From Mesorhizobium hawassense (lineage in GTDB: Bacteria; Pseudomonadota; Alphaproteobacteria; Rhizobiales; Rhizobiaceae): a DNA stretch of 64,000 nucleotides. Location of the stretch: positions 101,022-165,021 of the forward strand of contig NZ_QMBP01000015.1 of assembly GCF_003289945.1 (NCBI RefSeq), written 5' to 3'. The translations under genes and the position numbers were made by a program. Shown here one piece after another: positions 8,635 to 17,405 of this stretch. The notes below the pieces were generated by a model. That model saw only the letters and a list, made by a program, of their open reading frames with translations, searched no databases and was not told the origin of the DNA. Every line of letters begins with the position of its first letter. Positions within the stretch are counted from its first letter, which is position 1.

Positions 8635-8833
8635 GGCCATCACGGCCGGGGCAAAGCTCTGGCCGGCTGAGCGAAGCAATGCAATGCTGCCGGGACCGTC
8701 AGGTTCCGGCAGTTTGATTCGGGGACCGCGGTTGGGGCGCCACGCGTCTGGGGTATCGCGCCAGCGATTGCGAAGTTTACGCGCACGAAAATCGTGACCT
8801 TCACTTGAGTGGCGTGCTTCCGGGGAACACAAC

Positions 8834-10021
8834 TTGGCTGAGATCGGCAAGGACATCGAACGCCCGCTTGGACAGTCGCTGCAGCCAAAGCGACCCGCCT
8901 CGCGCGGCATCGGCCCGGGCTCGCTCGTCGCTGTGCTCGCCGTGCTTGGCGTGATCGGCGTCTCCGGCGCGATAGCGCTGCGTGAAGAACCGTTCCGCAA
9001 GCCGCAGGAAGCCGCCGTCTCGACACCAATGGTCACTGCAGCTCCGGCTGCGGTGCCGGTGCCAGCGCCGGCCCCGGTTGCGGCGGCCGCGCCGCAGGCC
9101 GGAACGCCGATGAAGAGCGGCGGCCCGCAGATCATCCACGTCCAGACCGAGGAGGGCGATGGCCCGCCGAAGGCGGCGATCGTCATCCGCGACCCGTCGA
9201 CGCTGGGCCAGAATCTCAAGGTCGCCCACATTCCGGACCGGGCGCTGATCGAGACCAGCGAGACCGGTCCGCTGCCGATCCGCTCCGCCGACGGCAGGCG
9301 GCCCTTCGACGTCTATGCGCGGCCGTGGTCCGGCGCGCGCGGCGCGCGCGTGGCGATCGTCATCGGCGGGCTCGCCGTCTCGCAGACCGGCACGCAGGCA
9401 GCGATCGCCAAGCTGCCCGCCGAAGTGACGCTGGCATTTGCGCCGCAAGGCAACAGCATCGGCCGCTGGATGCAGGCGGCGAGGCAGAGCGGGCATGAAA
9501 TCGTCATGCAGGTGCCGCTCGAGCCGTTCGATTATCCTAACGTCAATCCCGGCCGCAATACACTGACGGTGTCGGCCAGCCCCGACGAAAACCTGAAGAG
9601 CCTGCACTGGGCGCTGTCGCGCACGACCAACTATACCGGGGTGATGAACTATATGGGCGCGCGCTTCTCGGCCGACGCCTCGGCGATGCAACCGTTCATG
9701 GCCGACCTCGGCAGGCGGGGACTTGCCTATATCGATGACGGCTCATCCTCGCGCAGCGTCGCCTCCGATCTCGCGCTGAAGGACGGCGTGCCATTCGTCG
9801 CCGGCGACATGGCGATCGATGCCGTGCAGGATCGCGGCGAGATCCTGAAGAAGCTGGACAGCCTGGAAGCGGCGGCACGGGCCAAGGGCAGCGCGGTCGG
9901 CATCGGTTCGGCTTTCGACATCACGGTCGACACGGTGACCTCCTGGATCGCCGAAGCGAAGAAGCGCGGCATCGAGATCGTGCCGATCTCGGCGGTGGCG
10001 ATCGATCCGCAAAAAGGCTAA
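8834..10021 (+). CDS. Divergent polysaccharide deacetylase family protein
   Basis: A 395-residue membrane-anchored periplasmic protein. It has one N-terminal helix (GSLVAVLAVLGVIGVSGAIAL, about 35-55), an Ala/Pro-rich linker and a NodB-fold domain beginning at ARVAIVIGGLAVSQTGTQAAI. The family (divergent polysaccharide deacetylase, DUF610) keeps the fold and the TGVMNYMGARFSAD and YIDDGSS segments but not a full standard zinc triad. Its substrate is not established. The start is a TTG at 8834 with GGGGAA eight or more bases upstream, and a start further in is possible. The gene lies between ctpA and rppH, an order conserved in rhizobia, pointing to an envelope role. Confidence 0.88.
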   Translation: MAEIGKDIERPLGQSLQPKRPASRGIGPGSLVAVLAVLGVIGVSGAIALREEPFRKPQEAAVSTPMVTAAPAAVPVPAPAPVAAAAPQAGTPMKSGGPQIIHVQTEEGDGPPKAAIVIRDPSTLGQNLKVAHIPDRALIETSETGPLPIRSADGRRPFDVYARPWSGARGARVAIVIGGLAVSQTGTQAAIAKLPAEVTLAFAPQGNSIGRWMQAARQSGHEIVMQVPLEPFDYPNVNPGRNTLTVSASPDENLKSLHWALSRTTNYTGVMNYMGARFSADASAMQPFMADLGRRGLAYIDDGSSSRSVASDLALKDGVPFVAGDMAIDAVQDRGEILKKLDSLEAAARAKGSAVGIGSAFDITVDTVTSWIAEAKKRGIEIVPISAVAIDPQKG

Positions 10022-10073
10022 CGCTGTCCGCCTCGCCGCGGTCAATTCCCAACACGGCTGGAAATCCTAACCT

Positions 10074-10589
10074 ATGGCCAAGACAATCGATCCCGAAACG
10101 CTGCCTTACCGTCCCTGCGTCGGGCTGATGATCCTCAACCAAGCCGGCCTGGTCTGGGTCGGGCATCGCATCGCCGAACCGGACAGCGAGTTCGCCGGCA
10201 CGACGCAGCTCTGGCAGATGCCGCAAGGCGGCATCGACAAGGGCGAGGAGCCGGTCGAGGCCGCCGGGCGCGAGCTCTACGAGGAAACCGGCATGCGCAG
10301 CGTGTCGCTGCTTGCCGAGGCGCCGCGCTGGATCAATTACGATCTGCCGCCGCATCTGGTCGGCGTCGCCTTCAAGGGCCGCTATCGCGGCCAGACGCAG
10401 AAATGGTTTGCCTACCGCTTCGAGGGCGATGAAAGCGAGATCGCGATCAATCCGCCGCCCGGCGGCCACACGGCCGAGTTCGATGAGTGGGCCTGGCGGC
10501 CGATGCGTGAGCTGCCCGAGTTGATCGTGCCGTTCAAGCGCAAGGTCTACGAGCAGGTGGTGGCGGCATTCCAGCACCTGGCTCGCTAG
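10074..10589 (+). CDS. rppH: RNA pyrophosphohydrolase (Nudix)
   Basis: RppH removes pyrophosphate from the 5' triphosphate end of mRNA and so starts decay by RNase E. The 171-residue protein begins with PYRPCVGLMILNQAGLVWVGHR and contains a complete Nudix box, GGIDKGEEPVEAAGRELYEE followed by TG, about residues 51-73. The RYRGQTQKWFAYRF segment downstream is the typical RppH/ApaH-type region. The ATG at 10074 gives the standard length. Confidence 0.95.
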   Translation: MAKTIDPETLPYRPCVGLMILNQAGLVWVGHRIAEPDSEFAGTTQLWQMPQGGIDKGEEPVEAAGRELYEETGMRSVSLLAEAPRWINYDLPPHLVGVAFKGRYRGQTQKWFAYRFEGDESEIAINPPPGGHTAEFDEWAWRPMRELPELIVPFKRKVYEQVVAAFQHLAR

Positions 10590-10971
10590 ACGTGGCAGGC
10601 GTGCTTCCAACTAAGTTCGCAAGCGAAGAGGTTGGCACCATAGTCGAGATCATGCTTTGTTGATGCAGATGCGCTGCAGGCAAAGAGGCAAACATGAACG
10701 ACGCGCGGCAAGCGCACTTTAGCGGAGCGTCGGCGCTGCGCCTCATCGCCCTGCCGGGCACTTCTCCCCGTATAGTGACGGGGAGAAGGGGCTGGTCGCG
10801 GCCTCGGCGCGCTTCTTGCGACGTTGGTGATTGGCGAAATCGGCGGCGACAGCGCCCCTCTCCCCGTCACTATACGGGGAGAGGATGCCGGCAGGCAGGT
10901 GAGGGGCGGCGCCGGCGTCGACAGTCGTGCGTCGCCGCAACAATTGCAAACCGTCTGAGGCGATTGCCTTG
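10590..10971. other. 382-base gap between rppH and alr
   Basis: No gene was recognised. The right half is filled by the palindromic repeat pair at 10748-10897. The left half (10590-10745) shows no feature that could be supported. Confidence 0.6.
10748..10897. repeat. Paired palindromic repeat upstream of alr
   Basis: Two inverted copies: 10761-10788 (arms CTTCTCCCCGT and ACGGGGAGAAG around ATAGTG) and 10857-10884, which is its reverse complement with C/G changes at the ends. Outer flanks GCCCTGCCGGGCA and TGCCGGCAGGC also match. The loop between is 68 bases. The same core hairpin, CTTCTCCCCGT/CGGGGAGAAG, occurs inside the coding region at 23087-23110. Confidence 0.75.
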
Positions 10972-12120
10972 ATGAGTGATGCCGAAGTGACCTCGCTGCA
11001 AACAGTCGCTGCCGGTGGTTCGACTGTAAGCGAGGCGGCCGCCGGCGCGATCCTGACCATCGATCTCGGCGCCATCCGGGAAAACCACCGGCGGCTCAAG
11101 GCGCGGCTCAATGGCGTCCGCTGCGCCGGTGTGCTCAAGGCCGACGGCTATGGGCTCGGCGCCGCGCAAGTGGCCGCGGCGCTGATGAAAGAAGGCTGCG
11201 ATATCTTCTTTGTCGCGTTGCTCGGCGAGGGCATCGCGCTGCGCAAGGCGATCGGCCCGGGGCCGGACATCTTCGTGCTGAACGGGCTGCCGCCCGGCTC
11301 CGAAGCGGAAGCCGCGACGGCCGGGCTTTGCCCGGTCATCAACAGCGCCATCCAGTTGAAGGCCTGGCGCGAGATCGCGCGAAGCATGGCCAAGGGTCTG
11401 CCTGCCGCCGTCCAGGTCGACAGCGGCATGGCCCGGCTCGGCATGGCGCCGGCGGAAGTCGAGGCGGTCGCGGTGGAGGCGGGCGCCTTCGAGGGCATCG
11501 ACATCCGTTTCGTGATGAGCCATCTCGCCCGCGCCGACGAGCCGCAAGAGGCGGCGAACGAGAATCAGCGGCGCGAATTCGAACGGCTGCGCAAGATGCT
11601 GCCCGTAGCCCCCGCCTCTTTGGCCAACTCGTCCGGCATCTTTCTCGGACCGGCCTATCACTACGACCTTGCCCGTCCGGGCGCCGCGCTCTACGGCGTC
11701 AACCCGATGCCCAACGAACCCAATCCGATGCTGCCGGTGATCGGGCTGCAGGCCAAGGTGGCGCAGACGCGGGAAGTCGATACCGGCGCGGGCATCGGCT
11801 ATGGCCACGCGCACCAGGCGGACGCGCCGCTCAGGCTGGCGACGATCTCGCTCGGCTATGGCGACGGCTGGCATCGGCGCGCCGCTTCGGCTGCCTGGTT
11901 CGAGGGTGCGCGATTGCCTTTCGTCGGGCGCGTGTCGATGGACTCGATAATCCTCGACATCTCGGCGCTTCCGGCAAGCAGGCTGCGTGAGGGCGACCTG
12001 GTCGAGCTGATCGGTCCGTCGCAAAGCGTCGACGACGCGGCCGGGCACGCCGGCACCATCGGTTACGAGGTATTGATCAGCCTCGGCGCGCGCTTTCACC
12101 GCCGCTACATCGGCGCCTGA
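10972..12120 (+). CDS. alr: Alanine racemase
   Basis: A PLP enzyme that interconverts L- and D-alanine for peptidoglycan or for alanine catabolism. The PLP lysine is in AGVLKADGYGLGA about residue 45, the barrel motifs VDSGMARLG and NSSGIFLG follow, and the second catalytic base is the Tyr in GAGIGYGHAH. The C-terminal beta domain carries FVGRVSMDSIILDIS. 382 residues is the normal size. The start at 10972 (MSDAEVTS) is preferred to an upstream in-frame codon at 10927. Because dadA lies 1.3 kb downstream, it may be the catabolic (DadX-type) enzyme rather than the sole wall enzyme. Confidence 0.94.
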   Translation: MSDAEVTSLQTVAAGGSTVSEAAAGAILTIDLGAIRENHRRLKARLNGVRCAGVLKADGYGLGAAQVAAALMKEGCDIFFVALLGEGIALRKAIGPGPDIFVLNGLPPGSEAEAATAGLCPVINSAIQLKAWREIARSMAKGLPAAVQVDSGMARLGMAPAEVEAVAVEAGAFEGIDIRFVMSHLARADEPQEAANENQRREFERLRKMLPVAPASLANSSGIFLGPAYHYDLARPGAALYGVNPMPNEPNPMLPVIGLQAKVAQTREVDTGAGIGYGHAHQADAPLRLATISLGYGDGWHRRAASAAWFEGARLPFVGRVSMDSIILDISALPASRLREGDLVELIGPSQSVDDAAGHAGTIGYEVLISLGARFHRRYIGA

Positions 12121-12410
12121 ACCGGGTGCTTTGCTTGACAAGTTGGTGCTTCTCGGCAAGGCTCGGGGCATGAGCAACCTCGCTTATACCAAAACCTGTT
12201 TCAGGGTTTGCCCCATCGCGGGAGCGTAACCCCGGCGCGACCGCCTTTGCCGGCGGCCGCATGAACCGGGGCGTTTGAGTTCCAGACATTTTCATCGAGC
12301 CGGCGGCCCTTGCGGCCCGGGTTTGTTCGCCGCCGCTATTCCTGGAGAAGACCGGGAGCCGGCGGCATGCGCGCATTCGGTCGCCGATGCGCCTGTCCAT
12401 GAGGTATGCC
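12121..12410. other. Gap of 290 bases between alr and the Rnk-like genes
   Basis: No gene was recognised. A TTGACA hexamer sits at 12135-12140 but without a convincing -10 box at the proper distance, so a promoter is possible but unproven. Confidence 0.4.
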
Positions 12411-12827
12411 ATGCATGCAGCAACGCAATCGCGTTCCCGAAACAACACCATCCTTGTCAGCGCCGGGGATCACGACCGGCTGAGCAGCCTCGCCAGGGCC
12501 TTTCTCGACCGCGTGCCCGACATGGCCGAGGACCTGCTTGCCGAGATGGACCGGGCCAGGATCGCCGCCGAAGCGGCGATGCCCGCCGACGTGGTGCGGA
12601 TGGGCTCGACGGTGACGCTGCAGGGCGCGGAAGGAAGCGTCCAGAAGGTGACGCTGGTCTATCCGGCCGAGGCGGACATCGCCGAGAAACGCATATCGGT
12701 GCTGACGCCGCTTGGAACGGCGCTGATCGGCGCCCGGGCCGGACGCACGGTCTCCTGGCGAAGCCGCGACAGCCGGGTTCTTTCCGCAACGATCGACGCC
12801 GTCGAGCAGAGACGGAGGGCGCCATGA
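12411..12827 (+). CDS. Rnk/GreA-C-like protein 1
   Basis: A 138-residue protein resembling Rnk (regulator of nucleoside diphosphate kinase) and the C-terminal domain of GreA/GreB. The first part, ILVSAGDHDRLSSLARAFLDRVPDMAEDLLAEMDRA, matches the helical hairpin of Rnk. The second, VVRMGSTVTLQ...VTLVYPAEADIAEKRISVLTPLGTALIGARAGRTVSW, is the FKBP-like GreA-C fold that docks on RNA polymerase. The start at 12411 is set by GAGGT five bases upstream. It overlaps the next gene by four bases (ATGA). A role in transcription is inferred from the fold only. Confidence 0.82.
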   Translation: MHAATQSRSRNNTILVSAGDHDRLSSLARAFLDRVPDMAEDLLAEMDRARIAAEAAMPADVVRMGSTVTLQGAEGSVQKVTLVYPAEADIAEKRISVLTPLGTALIGARAGRTVSWRSRDSRVLSATIDAVEQRRRAP

Positions 12828-13360
12828 CCGGGACCTTCTACCGCCTGACGGCCAAGGACTTCGCGGTGCTGAAAGCGATGCTGATGCGCCGACGCGCGCT
12901 CGCCGATCCGATCGTGCCGATGCTCGAGCGCAAGCTCGCCGAAAGCCGCGTGATTGCGACGGGGGCTGTCGAGCCGGATCTTGCCACGCTCAACAGCCGG
13001 GTGATTTTCCGCGCCAGCGGCGGCCCATCCGAAACGCGGACGCTGGTGCAGGCCGAAGCATCCGCTCCTGTCGGATCCGGCCTGCCGGTCGGCACGTGGC
13101 GCGGCCTCTGCCTGCTTGGCATGCGGGCAGGCCAATCCGCGCTGGCTGTGTGGCCCGATGGCCGTGCCGAGCCGATCCTTCTCGAGGAGGTGGCCTACCA
13201 GCCGGAGACCGCGCGGCAGGCGGCGCAGGATCGTGCCGCTGAACGGCGGCGTCGCGGGCTCAAACTGGTCTACAGCGCACCCGCCGACCACTGGCCCCTT
13301 GGCGGGCGCGGCAAAATCCGGCAGACAGAAGGGGACGATCCGGGCCCTTCCGCGGCATGA
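12824..13360 (+). CDS. Rnk/GreA-like protein 2 (hypothetical)
   Basis: A 178-residue protein starting at an ATG that overlaps the upstream stop, with GGAGG five bases before it. The N-terminus (FYRLTAKDFAVLKAMLMRRRALADPIVPMLERKLAESRVI) looks like the Rnk helical region, and the middle (NSRVIFRASGGPSETRTLVQAE...VGTWRGLCLLGMRAGQSALAVW) keeps the outline of a GreA-C-like domain. The similarity to protein 1 is weak and partly inferred from position. The tail (after about 145) is basic and disordered. dadA starts 22 bases downstream, so the three may be co-transcribed. Confidence 0.65.
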   Translation: MTGTFYRLTAKDFAVLKAMLMRRRALADPIVPMLERKLAESRVIATGAVEPDLATLNSRVIFRASGGPSETRTLVQAEASAPVGSGLPVGTWRGLCLLGMRAGQSALAVWPDGRAEPILLEEVAYQPETARQAAQDRAAERRRRGLKLVYSAPADHWPLGGRGKIRQTEGDDPGPSAA

Positions 13361-13382
13361 TCGGCCTTTGAGGGAGCGTGGA

Positions 13383-14645
13383 ATGAAAGTCATCGTGCTA
13401 GGCGGCGGCGTCATCGGGGTCACCACCGCCTACTTCCTCACCGAGGCCGGCCATGAAGTGACCGTCTATGATCGCCAGCCCGGACCGGCGCTCGAAACCA
13501 GCTTCGCCAATGCCGGCGAAGTGTCGCCCGGCTATGCCTCGCCCTGGGCAGGGCCGGGCATCCCGGTCAAAGCCGTCAAATGGCTGCTGATGAAATACGG
13601 CCCGCTGGTCGTGCGGCCGGCTTTCGACCCGAACATGTGGAGTTGGCTGCTCAAGATGCTGCGCAACTGCACGGCCGAGCGCTACGCGCTCAACAAGTCG
13701 CGCATGGTGCCGCTTGCCGAATACAGCCGCGACACGCTGAAGGCGCTGCGCGAATCAACCGGCATTACCTACGACGAACGAACCAAGGGCACGCTCCAGC
13801 TTTTCCGCAAACAGAAGCAGCTCGACGGCACCGGAGGCGACGTCGAGGTGCTGAAGAAATACGGCGTGCCTTACGAGATCCTCGACCGCGACGGCTGTGT
13901 CGGCGCCGAGCCGGCGCTTGCGGCGGTGCGCGAAAAGTTCGTCGGCGGCCTCAGGCTTCCCGGCGACGAGACCGGCGACTGCAAGATGTTCACCGACAGG
14001 CTCGCGGAACTCTGCGTGGCGCGCGGCGTCATCTTCGAATACGGCTCGACCATCCGAAAAATCGTCAGGAACCGCAACCGCCTTACCAATGTCCTTACGG
14101 ATACCGGATGGAAATCCGCGGACGCCTTCGTCATGGCGATGGGCAGCTATTCGTCGCAATTCATGCGCACGCTGGGGCGGCCGATTCCTGTCTATCCGGT
14201 GAAGGGCTATTCGATCACCGTGCCGATCAGCAATGCCGATGCCGCACCCGTGTCGACCGTCATGGACGAGACCTACAAGGTGGCGATCACCAGGCTCGGC
14301 GACCGTATTCGCGTCGGCGGCACGGCGGAGATTTCAGGCTATGATCTTCGCCTGCATGAATCGCGCCGCCGTACGCTCGAACATTCGGTCGGCGATCTTT
14401 TCCCCGGCGGCGGCGACCTCAAGGCGGCGAGCTTCTGGTGCGGCTTGCGGCCGATGACGCCGGACGGACCGCCCTTGATCGGGTTAAGCGAGGTTGCCAA
14501 TCTCTACCTCAACACCGGCCACGGCACGCTCGGCTGGACCATGGCCTGCGGCTCGGCCAAGGTGCTCGCCGACATCATGTCGAACCGGGTGCCGGAGATC
14601 AACGCGCGTGATCTTAGCCCGGAACGGTACCTGAAACCCATCTAA
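13383..14645 (+). CDS. dadA: D-amino acid dehydrogenase small subunit
   Basis: A membrane-associated flavoprotein that oxidises D-alanine and other D-amino acids to keto acids, passing electrons to the respiratory chain. The FAD-binding Rossmann motif is at the very N-terminus (VIVLGGGVIGVTTAYFLTEAGHEVTVYDRQ), followed by the DadA signature SFANAGEVSPGYASPWAGPG. The C-terminal FAD contact is FWCGLRPMTPDGPPLIG and TGHGTLGWTMACGSAK. 420 residues is standard. A GGGAG element precedes the ATG at 13383. Together with alr it forms an alanine-degradation pair separated by the two Rnk-like genes. Confidence 0.94.
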   Translation: MKVIVLGGGVIGVTTAYFLTEAGHEVTVYDRQPGPALETSFANAGEVSPGYASPWAGPGIPVKAVKWLLMKYGPLVVRPAFDPNMWSWLLKMLRNCTAERYALNKSRMVPLAEYSRDTLKALRESTGITYDERTKGTLQLFRKQKQLDGTGGDVEVLKKYGVPYEILDRDGCVGAEPALAAVREKFVGGLRLPGDETGDCKMFTDRLAELCVARGVIFEYGSTIRKIVRNRNRLTNVLTDTGWKSADAFVMAMGSYSSQFMRTLGRPIPVYPVKGYSITVPISNADAAPVSTVMDETYKVAITRLGDRIRVGGTAEISGYDLRLHESRRRTLEHSVGDLFPGGGDLKAASFWCGLRPMTPDGPPLIGLSEVANLYLNTGHGTLGWTMACGSAKVLADIMSNRVPEINARDLSPERYLKPI

Positions 14646-14653
14646 GGTGCGCC

Positions 14654-14777
14654 GATATTCAGGTGAGGCCGGCCTGCAAATGGCGGCTTCCTGCGCTTCC
14701 GGTGCTCACGTACAAAAAGTACGCTCCGCTCCGGTTCTCGGAACCCACCATTTTCGGCCCGGCCTGACCTGAATCTC
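14654..14777. repeat. Large imperfect inverted repeat between convergent dadA and the PLD gene
   Basis: Arm 14654-14686 (GATATTCAGGTGAGGCCGG, then GCAAATGGCGG) is matched in reverse by 14746-14777 (GAGATTCAGGTCAGGCCGG, GAAAATGGTGG when read on the other strand). The loop of about 60 bases holds the smaller hairpin CGTAC-AAAAA-GTACG (14709-14723) between CCGG flanks. It could act as a bidirectional terminator or be a mobile repeat. Confidence 0.7.
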
Positions 14778-14808
14778 GACACACCTTGATTCATTTCTAG
14801 CGGTGGCG

Positions 14809-16968
14809 TCAGAACGCCTCCCGGACCCAGCTGTCGCTGAACAGCAGCCGGTAGGGCCAGCCGATCGTGACATTGGTGGCGACCGGGCGCGAATGGGCGA
14901 GATAGTCGTCATAGACCGGCTTCATGCGGCGGTAGAAAGCCGGATCGAGCACCACCATGCCGTTCTCCGAGTCATGGAAGAAGCTGCGGTTGTTGAGGTT
15001 GACCGAGGAAATGGCCACCAGCCTTTCGTCGATCATCATGATCTTGGAATGCAGCACGACATCCGGCGCCTTGAATTCGCGGATGTTGATGCGGTCGCCG
15101 TATCTCTCGACGAACAGCTTGTTGAGCGCGGTGAGGAACCGGCCGCCAATATCGCCCTTGAGGTCGATGCGGCCGACGACGTCGATCTTCACGCCCCTGG
15201 CGAGCGCGCGGTCGAAGGCGCGGGCGATATCGGGCGTCAGGTTGAGGTAGGGGTTGACGATCTCGATACGATGCTCGGCGGTGTCGATCAGCTCGACGAA
15301 ATAGGCCTCCAGCGCGTGCCCGTCCTCATAGGGCACGGAAATGAAATGCCTCGCCGCGCCCCGCGGGCTGCCGCCGGGTACCGGAACGGAAAAAGGCCGC
15401 GACAAATTGGTGTCGGCGTCACGCAACCAGATGGTCGACAGATGCGCGGCCAGCGTCTCGACGGTCGCCTGGTCGGCGATCTCGATGTCGAAGTCGCTCC
15501 AGTTGGAATAGTAGTTCAGCGAAAAGCCGTCGGTCTTGCCGTATTGCTCGAGGTCCCCATAGCGGGTCAGGTCGACCGGCTTGTGGAACAGAAAACCGTC
15601 ATGGATATTGCGGCCGCCGATGATGACGCGCGAGCGACCGGGCTCCTCGGCCAGCGTCGCCAGCATTTTGATGTGATGGGTCTTGTGCAACTGTGAGATC
15701 TGTTCGTCGAACGGCGCGCCGTGATCGGCCTGCCAGCGATATTCCTGCAGTTCGACATTGGGGAATTCGGATGCCAGCCGGTGCAGCATGACGTCGTCCT
15801 TCTCCCGCTCCAACACGTCGGTCACCAGGATGCGCACCTTGGTGCCCCGCGCCGCGTGATGGCGGATCAGCCGCTCCATGATGCGGCCGGAGAAATCCGC
15901 CTTGAACTCCAGCGACGACAGATAGATCAGCCTGAGTTTCGGCGCGTTGGAGAAATCGAGCGGCAGTTCCGGATCGGCCTTGTCGAAGGCGCTGTCGGGG
16001 AGCGTCCTGCCGAGCAGCGCGTCGACCTTGGCGTTGAAGCCGTCGCGCGATTTGCGCAGCAGGACCGGCAACCCGAGCGGCAGCGCGCAGGTCTGCGACA
16101 GCCAGCGGCTGGCGTAAAAGACGCGGTCGAGTTCCTCCAGCCCAGACGGGTTGGGTACCGGGCAACGGTCGTAGCGGCTGTCGAGCCCGGCGATCCACGG
16201 ATCGGCGGCCTCCTCGCGCAGCAAGGTCAGCGGCGCGCCGGCCGGCGCCAGGGCAGAGCTGACCCGCAGATCGCAGCGGCGGAGCGCCTCATCGGGAAAC
16301 AGGCTGACGGAGGCTTCGGCTACCGGCAGGCTGAGGTGGAACGGCGAGTTCCTGGCGACGGTGGTGGATCGGCTGGACGCGCGGATCGCGAGCGTGCCGT
16401 TGCAGGTGCCGCTGATGTCGACGGGCTGTTGCCCTGCCTGACGCAGCACGATCTCGACCGAGCGCGCCTGCAGGCCGGAGAAGCTGAAGGTCTTGGGCGC
16501 CGCGGGCCGCGCGGCGGCATCGAGATAGAGTGTCTGCCGCGACATGCGCCAGCGGCCGGTGAAATGACCCTCGCCGGACTTGCCTTGCGTCGGCGTCAGG
16601 TCCGTTTGGTCGAGCGGCTTTGCCAGCTTTTGCAGCGCCTGGTAGGTGGCGTGGAAGCGGCTGTTCTGGACCTCGCGCCAGTCGCGACCGAAGCGGCCGG
16701 TGCCGTTGGCGCGGTCGAGCGCATCGATGCGGCTTTGAGCGAGCAGCGCCTGGAACTGCTTCTGATAAGCCTTGTCGCCGTCGCCGGCGAAATAATGCGC
16801 CGTGGCGAACGCGGCGCCGCTGCTGTCGGCCGACACGGGCAGACGGCCGCAGGCTTCGTCGCCCGGAAAGAAGGCGCAGGCCGAATGTCCAGGCATGCCG
16901 GCGCAACTGGCCAGCGCCGTCAGCGCCAGTCCAAGCAACACCCTGATGGTGGCCGATCTGACGCTCAT
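14809..16968 (-). CDS. Phospholipase D-like lipoprotein
   Basis: A 719-residue exported protein. The signal peptide ends in a good lipobox, LTALASC (Cys about 22), so it is probably membrane-anchored. The N-terminal 300 residues are not recognised. The C-terminal half is a PLD/cardiolipin-synthase fold: the second HKD motif is intact (HSKIMMID, about residue 639, with SSVNLNNRS after it), while the first is altered (HIKMLATL at about 431, with IIGGRNIHDGF after it but no Asp at the usual place). It may hydrolyse or transfer phospholipid head groups. The ATG overlaps the stop of the upstream PLA2-like gene by four bases, so the two are translationally coupled. Confidence 0.85.
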   Translation of the reverse strand: MSVRSATIRVLLGLALTALASCAGMPGHSACAFFPGDEACGRLPVSADSSGAAFATAHYFAGDGDKAYQKQFQALLAQSRIDALDRANGTGRFGRDWREVQNSRFHATYQALQKLAKPLDQTDLTPTQGKSGEGHFTGRWRMSRQTLYLDAAARPAAPKTFSFSGLQARSVEIVLRQAGQQPVDISGTCNGTLAIRASSRSTTVARNSPFHLSLPVAEASVSLFPDEALRRCDLRVSSALAPAGAPLTLLREEAADPWIAGLDSRYDRCPVPNPSGLEELDRVFYASRWLSQTCALPLGLPVLLRKSRDGFNAKVDALLGRTLPDSAFDKADPELPLDFSNAPKLRLIYLSSLEFKADFSGRIMERLIRHHAARGTKVRILVTDVLEREKDDVMLHRLASEFPNVELQEYRWQADHGAPFDEQISQLHKTHHIKMLATLAEEPGRSRVIIGGRNIHDGFLFHKPVDLTRYGDLEQYGKTDGFSLNYYSNWSDFDIEIADQATVETLAAHLSTIWLRDADTNLSRPFSVPVPGGSPRGAARHFISVPYEDGHALEAYFVELIDTAEHRIEIVNPYLNLTPDIARAFDRALARGVKIDVVGRIDLKGDIGGRFLTALNKLFVERYGDRINIREFKAPDVVLHSKIMMIDERLVAISSVNLNNRSFFHDSENGMVVLDPAFYRRMKPVYDDYLAHSRPVATNVTIGWPYRLLFSDSWVREAF

Positions 16969-17405
16969 CCGGTCGTCCCGTTCATGGCCTTGAGCTCGGC
17001 CGGGTCGCGCGGCGGCAAGAAGCCTTGCGGAAAGATACTGCAGACGGGAAACGCGAAGGTGGCGATCAGCAATTCGGCCTCGCCGCGCATTTTGCGCGGC
17101 GCCGTCCTGTCGTCGCGGATACCCCTTGCGGAGGCGACGAGCGCGCTGTCGCAGTCGCAATGATTGTGGCGGGCAATGTAGCAGGCGTCATGGACCTGGC
17201 AGGCGGCATCGAGACGGTCGACCGGCCGGGCCGATAGATCGCCGGTGCGCGTGCCCGGGCCGCAATAATTGCCGATGACGAAAGGCGAAGGGCGCGCCAT
17301 GGCGTTGCGGATCGGCTTCGGCAGCCCCGCTTCCGGAACCTTTGTCCAGGGATTGGCGCAGTCCGACAGAAAAAGCAGCGGCAGAATGGCAAGAACGGCT
17401 CGCAT
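16965..17405 (-). CDS. Secreted phospholipase A2-like protein
   Basis: A 146-residue exported protein with the signatures of small secreted PLA2: a calcium loop NYCGPGTRTG (Cys48), the active-site helix CQVHDACY with His72-Asp73, and CDCDSALV (Asp86). These enzymes cut the sn-2 acyl chain of phospholipids. The start at 17405 gives a signal peptide ending LFLSDC, which resembles a lipobox but has an unusual Asp before Cys16, so lipid modification is uncertain. A longer frame to 17501 lacks a signal and is rejected. It is the first gene of a two-gene unit with the PLD-like gene. Confidence 0.8.
   Translation of the reverse strand: MRAVLAILPLLFLSDCANPWTKVPEAGLPKPIRNAMARPSPFVIGNYCGPGTRTGDLSARPVDRLDAACQVHDACYIARHNHCDCDSALVASARGIRDDRTAPRKMRGEAELLIATFAFPVCSIFPQGFLPPRDPAELKAMNGTTG

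Noticed and set aside
12135..12163. Possible promoter with TTGACA after alr
   Set aside because: The -35 hexamer is good but the hexamer 17 bases on (AAGGCT) does not resemble a -10 box.
15721..17163. 480-codon plus-strand frame opposite the PLD/PLA2 genes
   Set aside because: Antisense artefact: no start signal and composition typical of shadows; the minus strand encodes recognisable domains.
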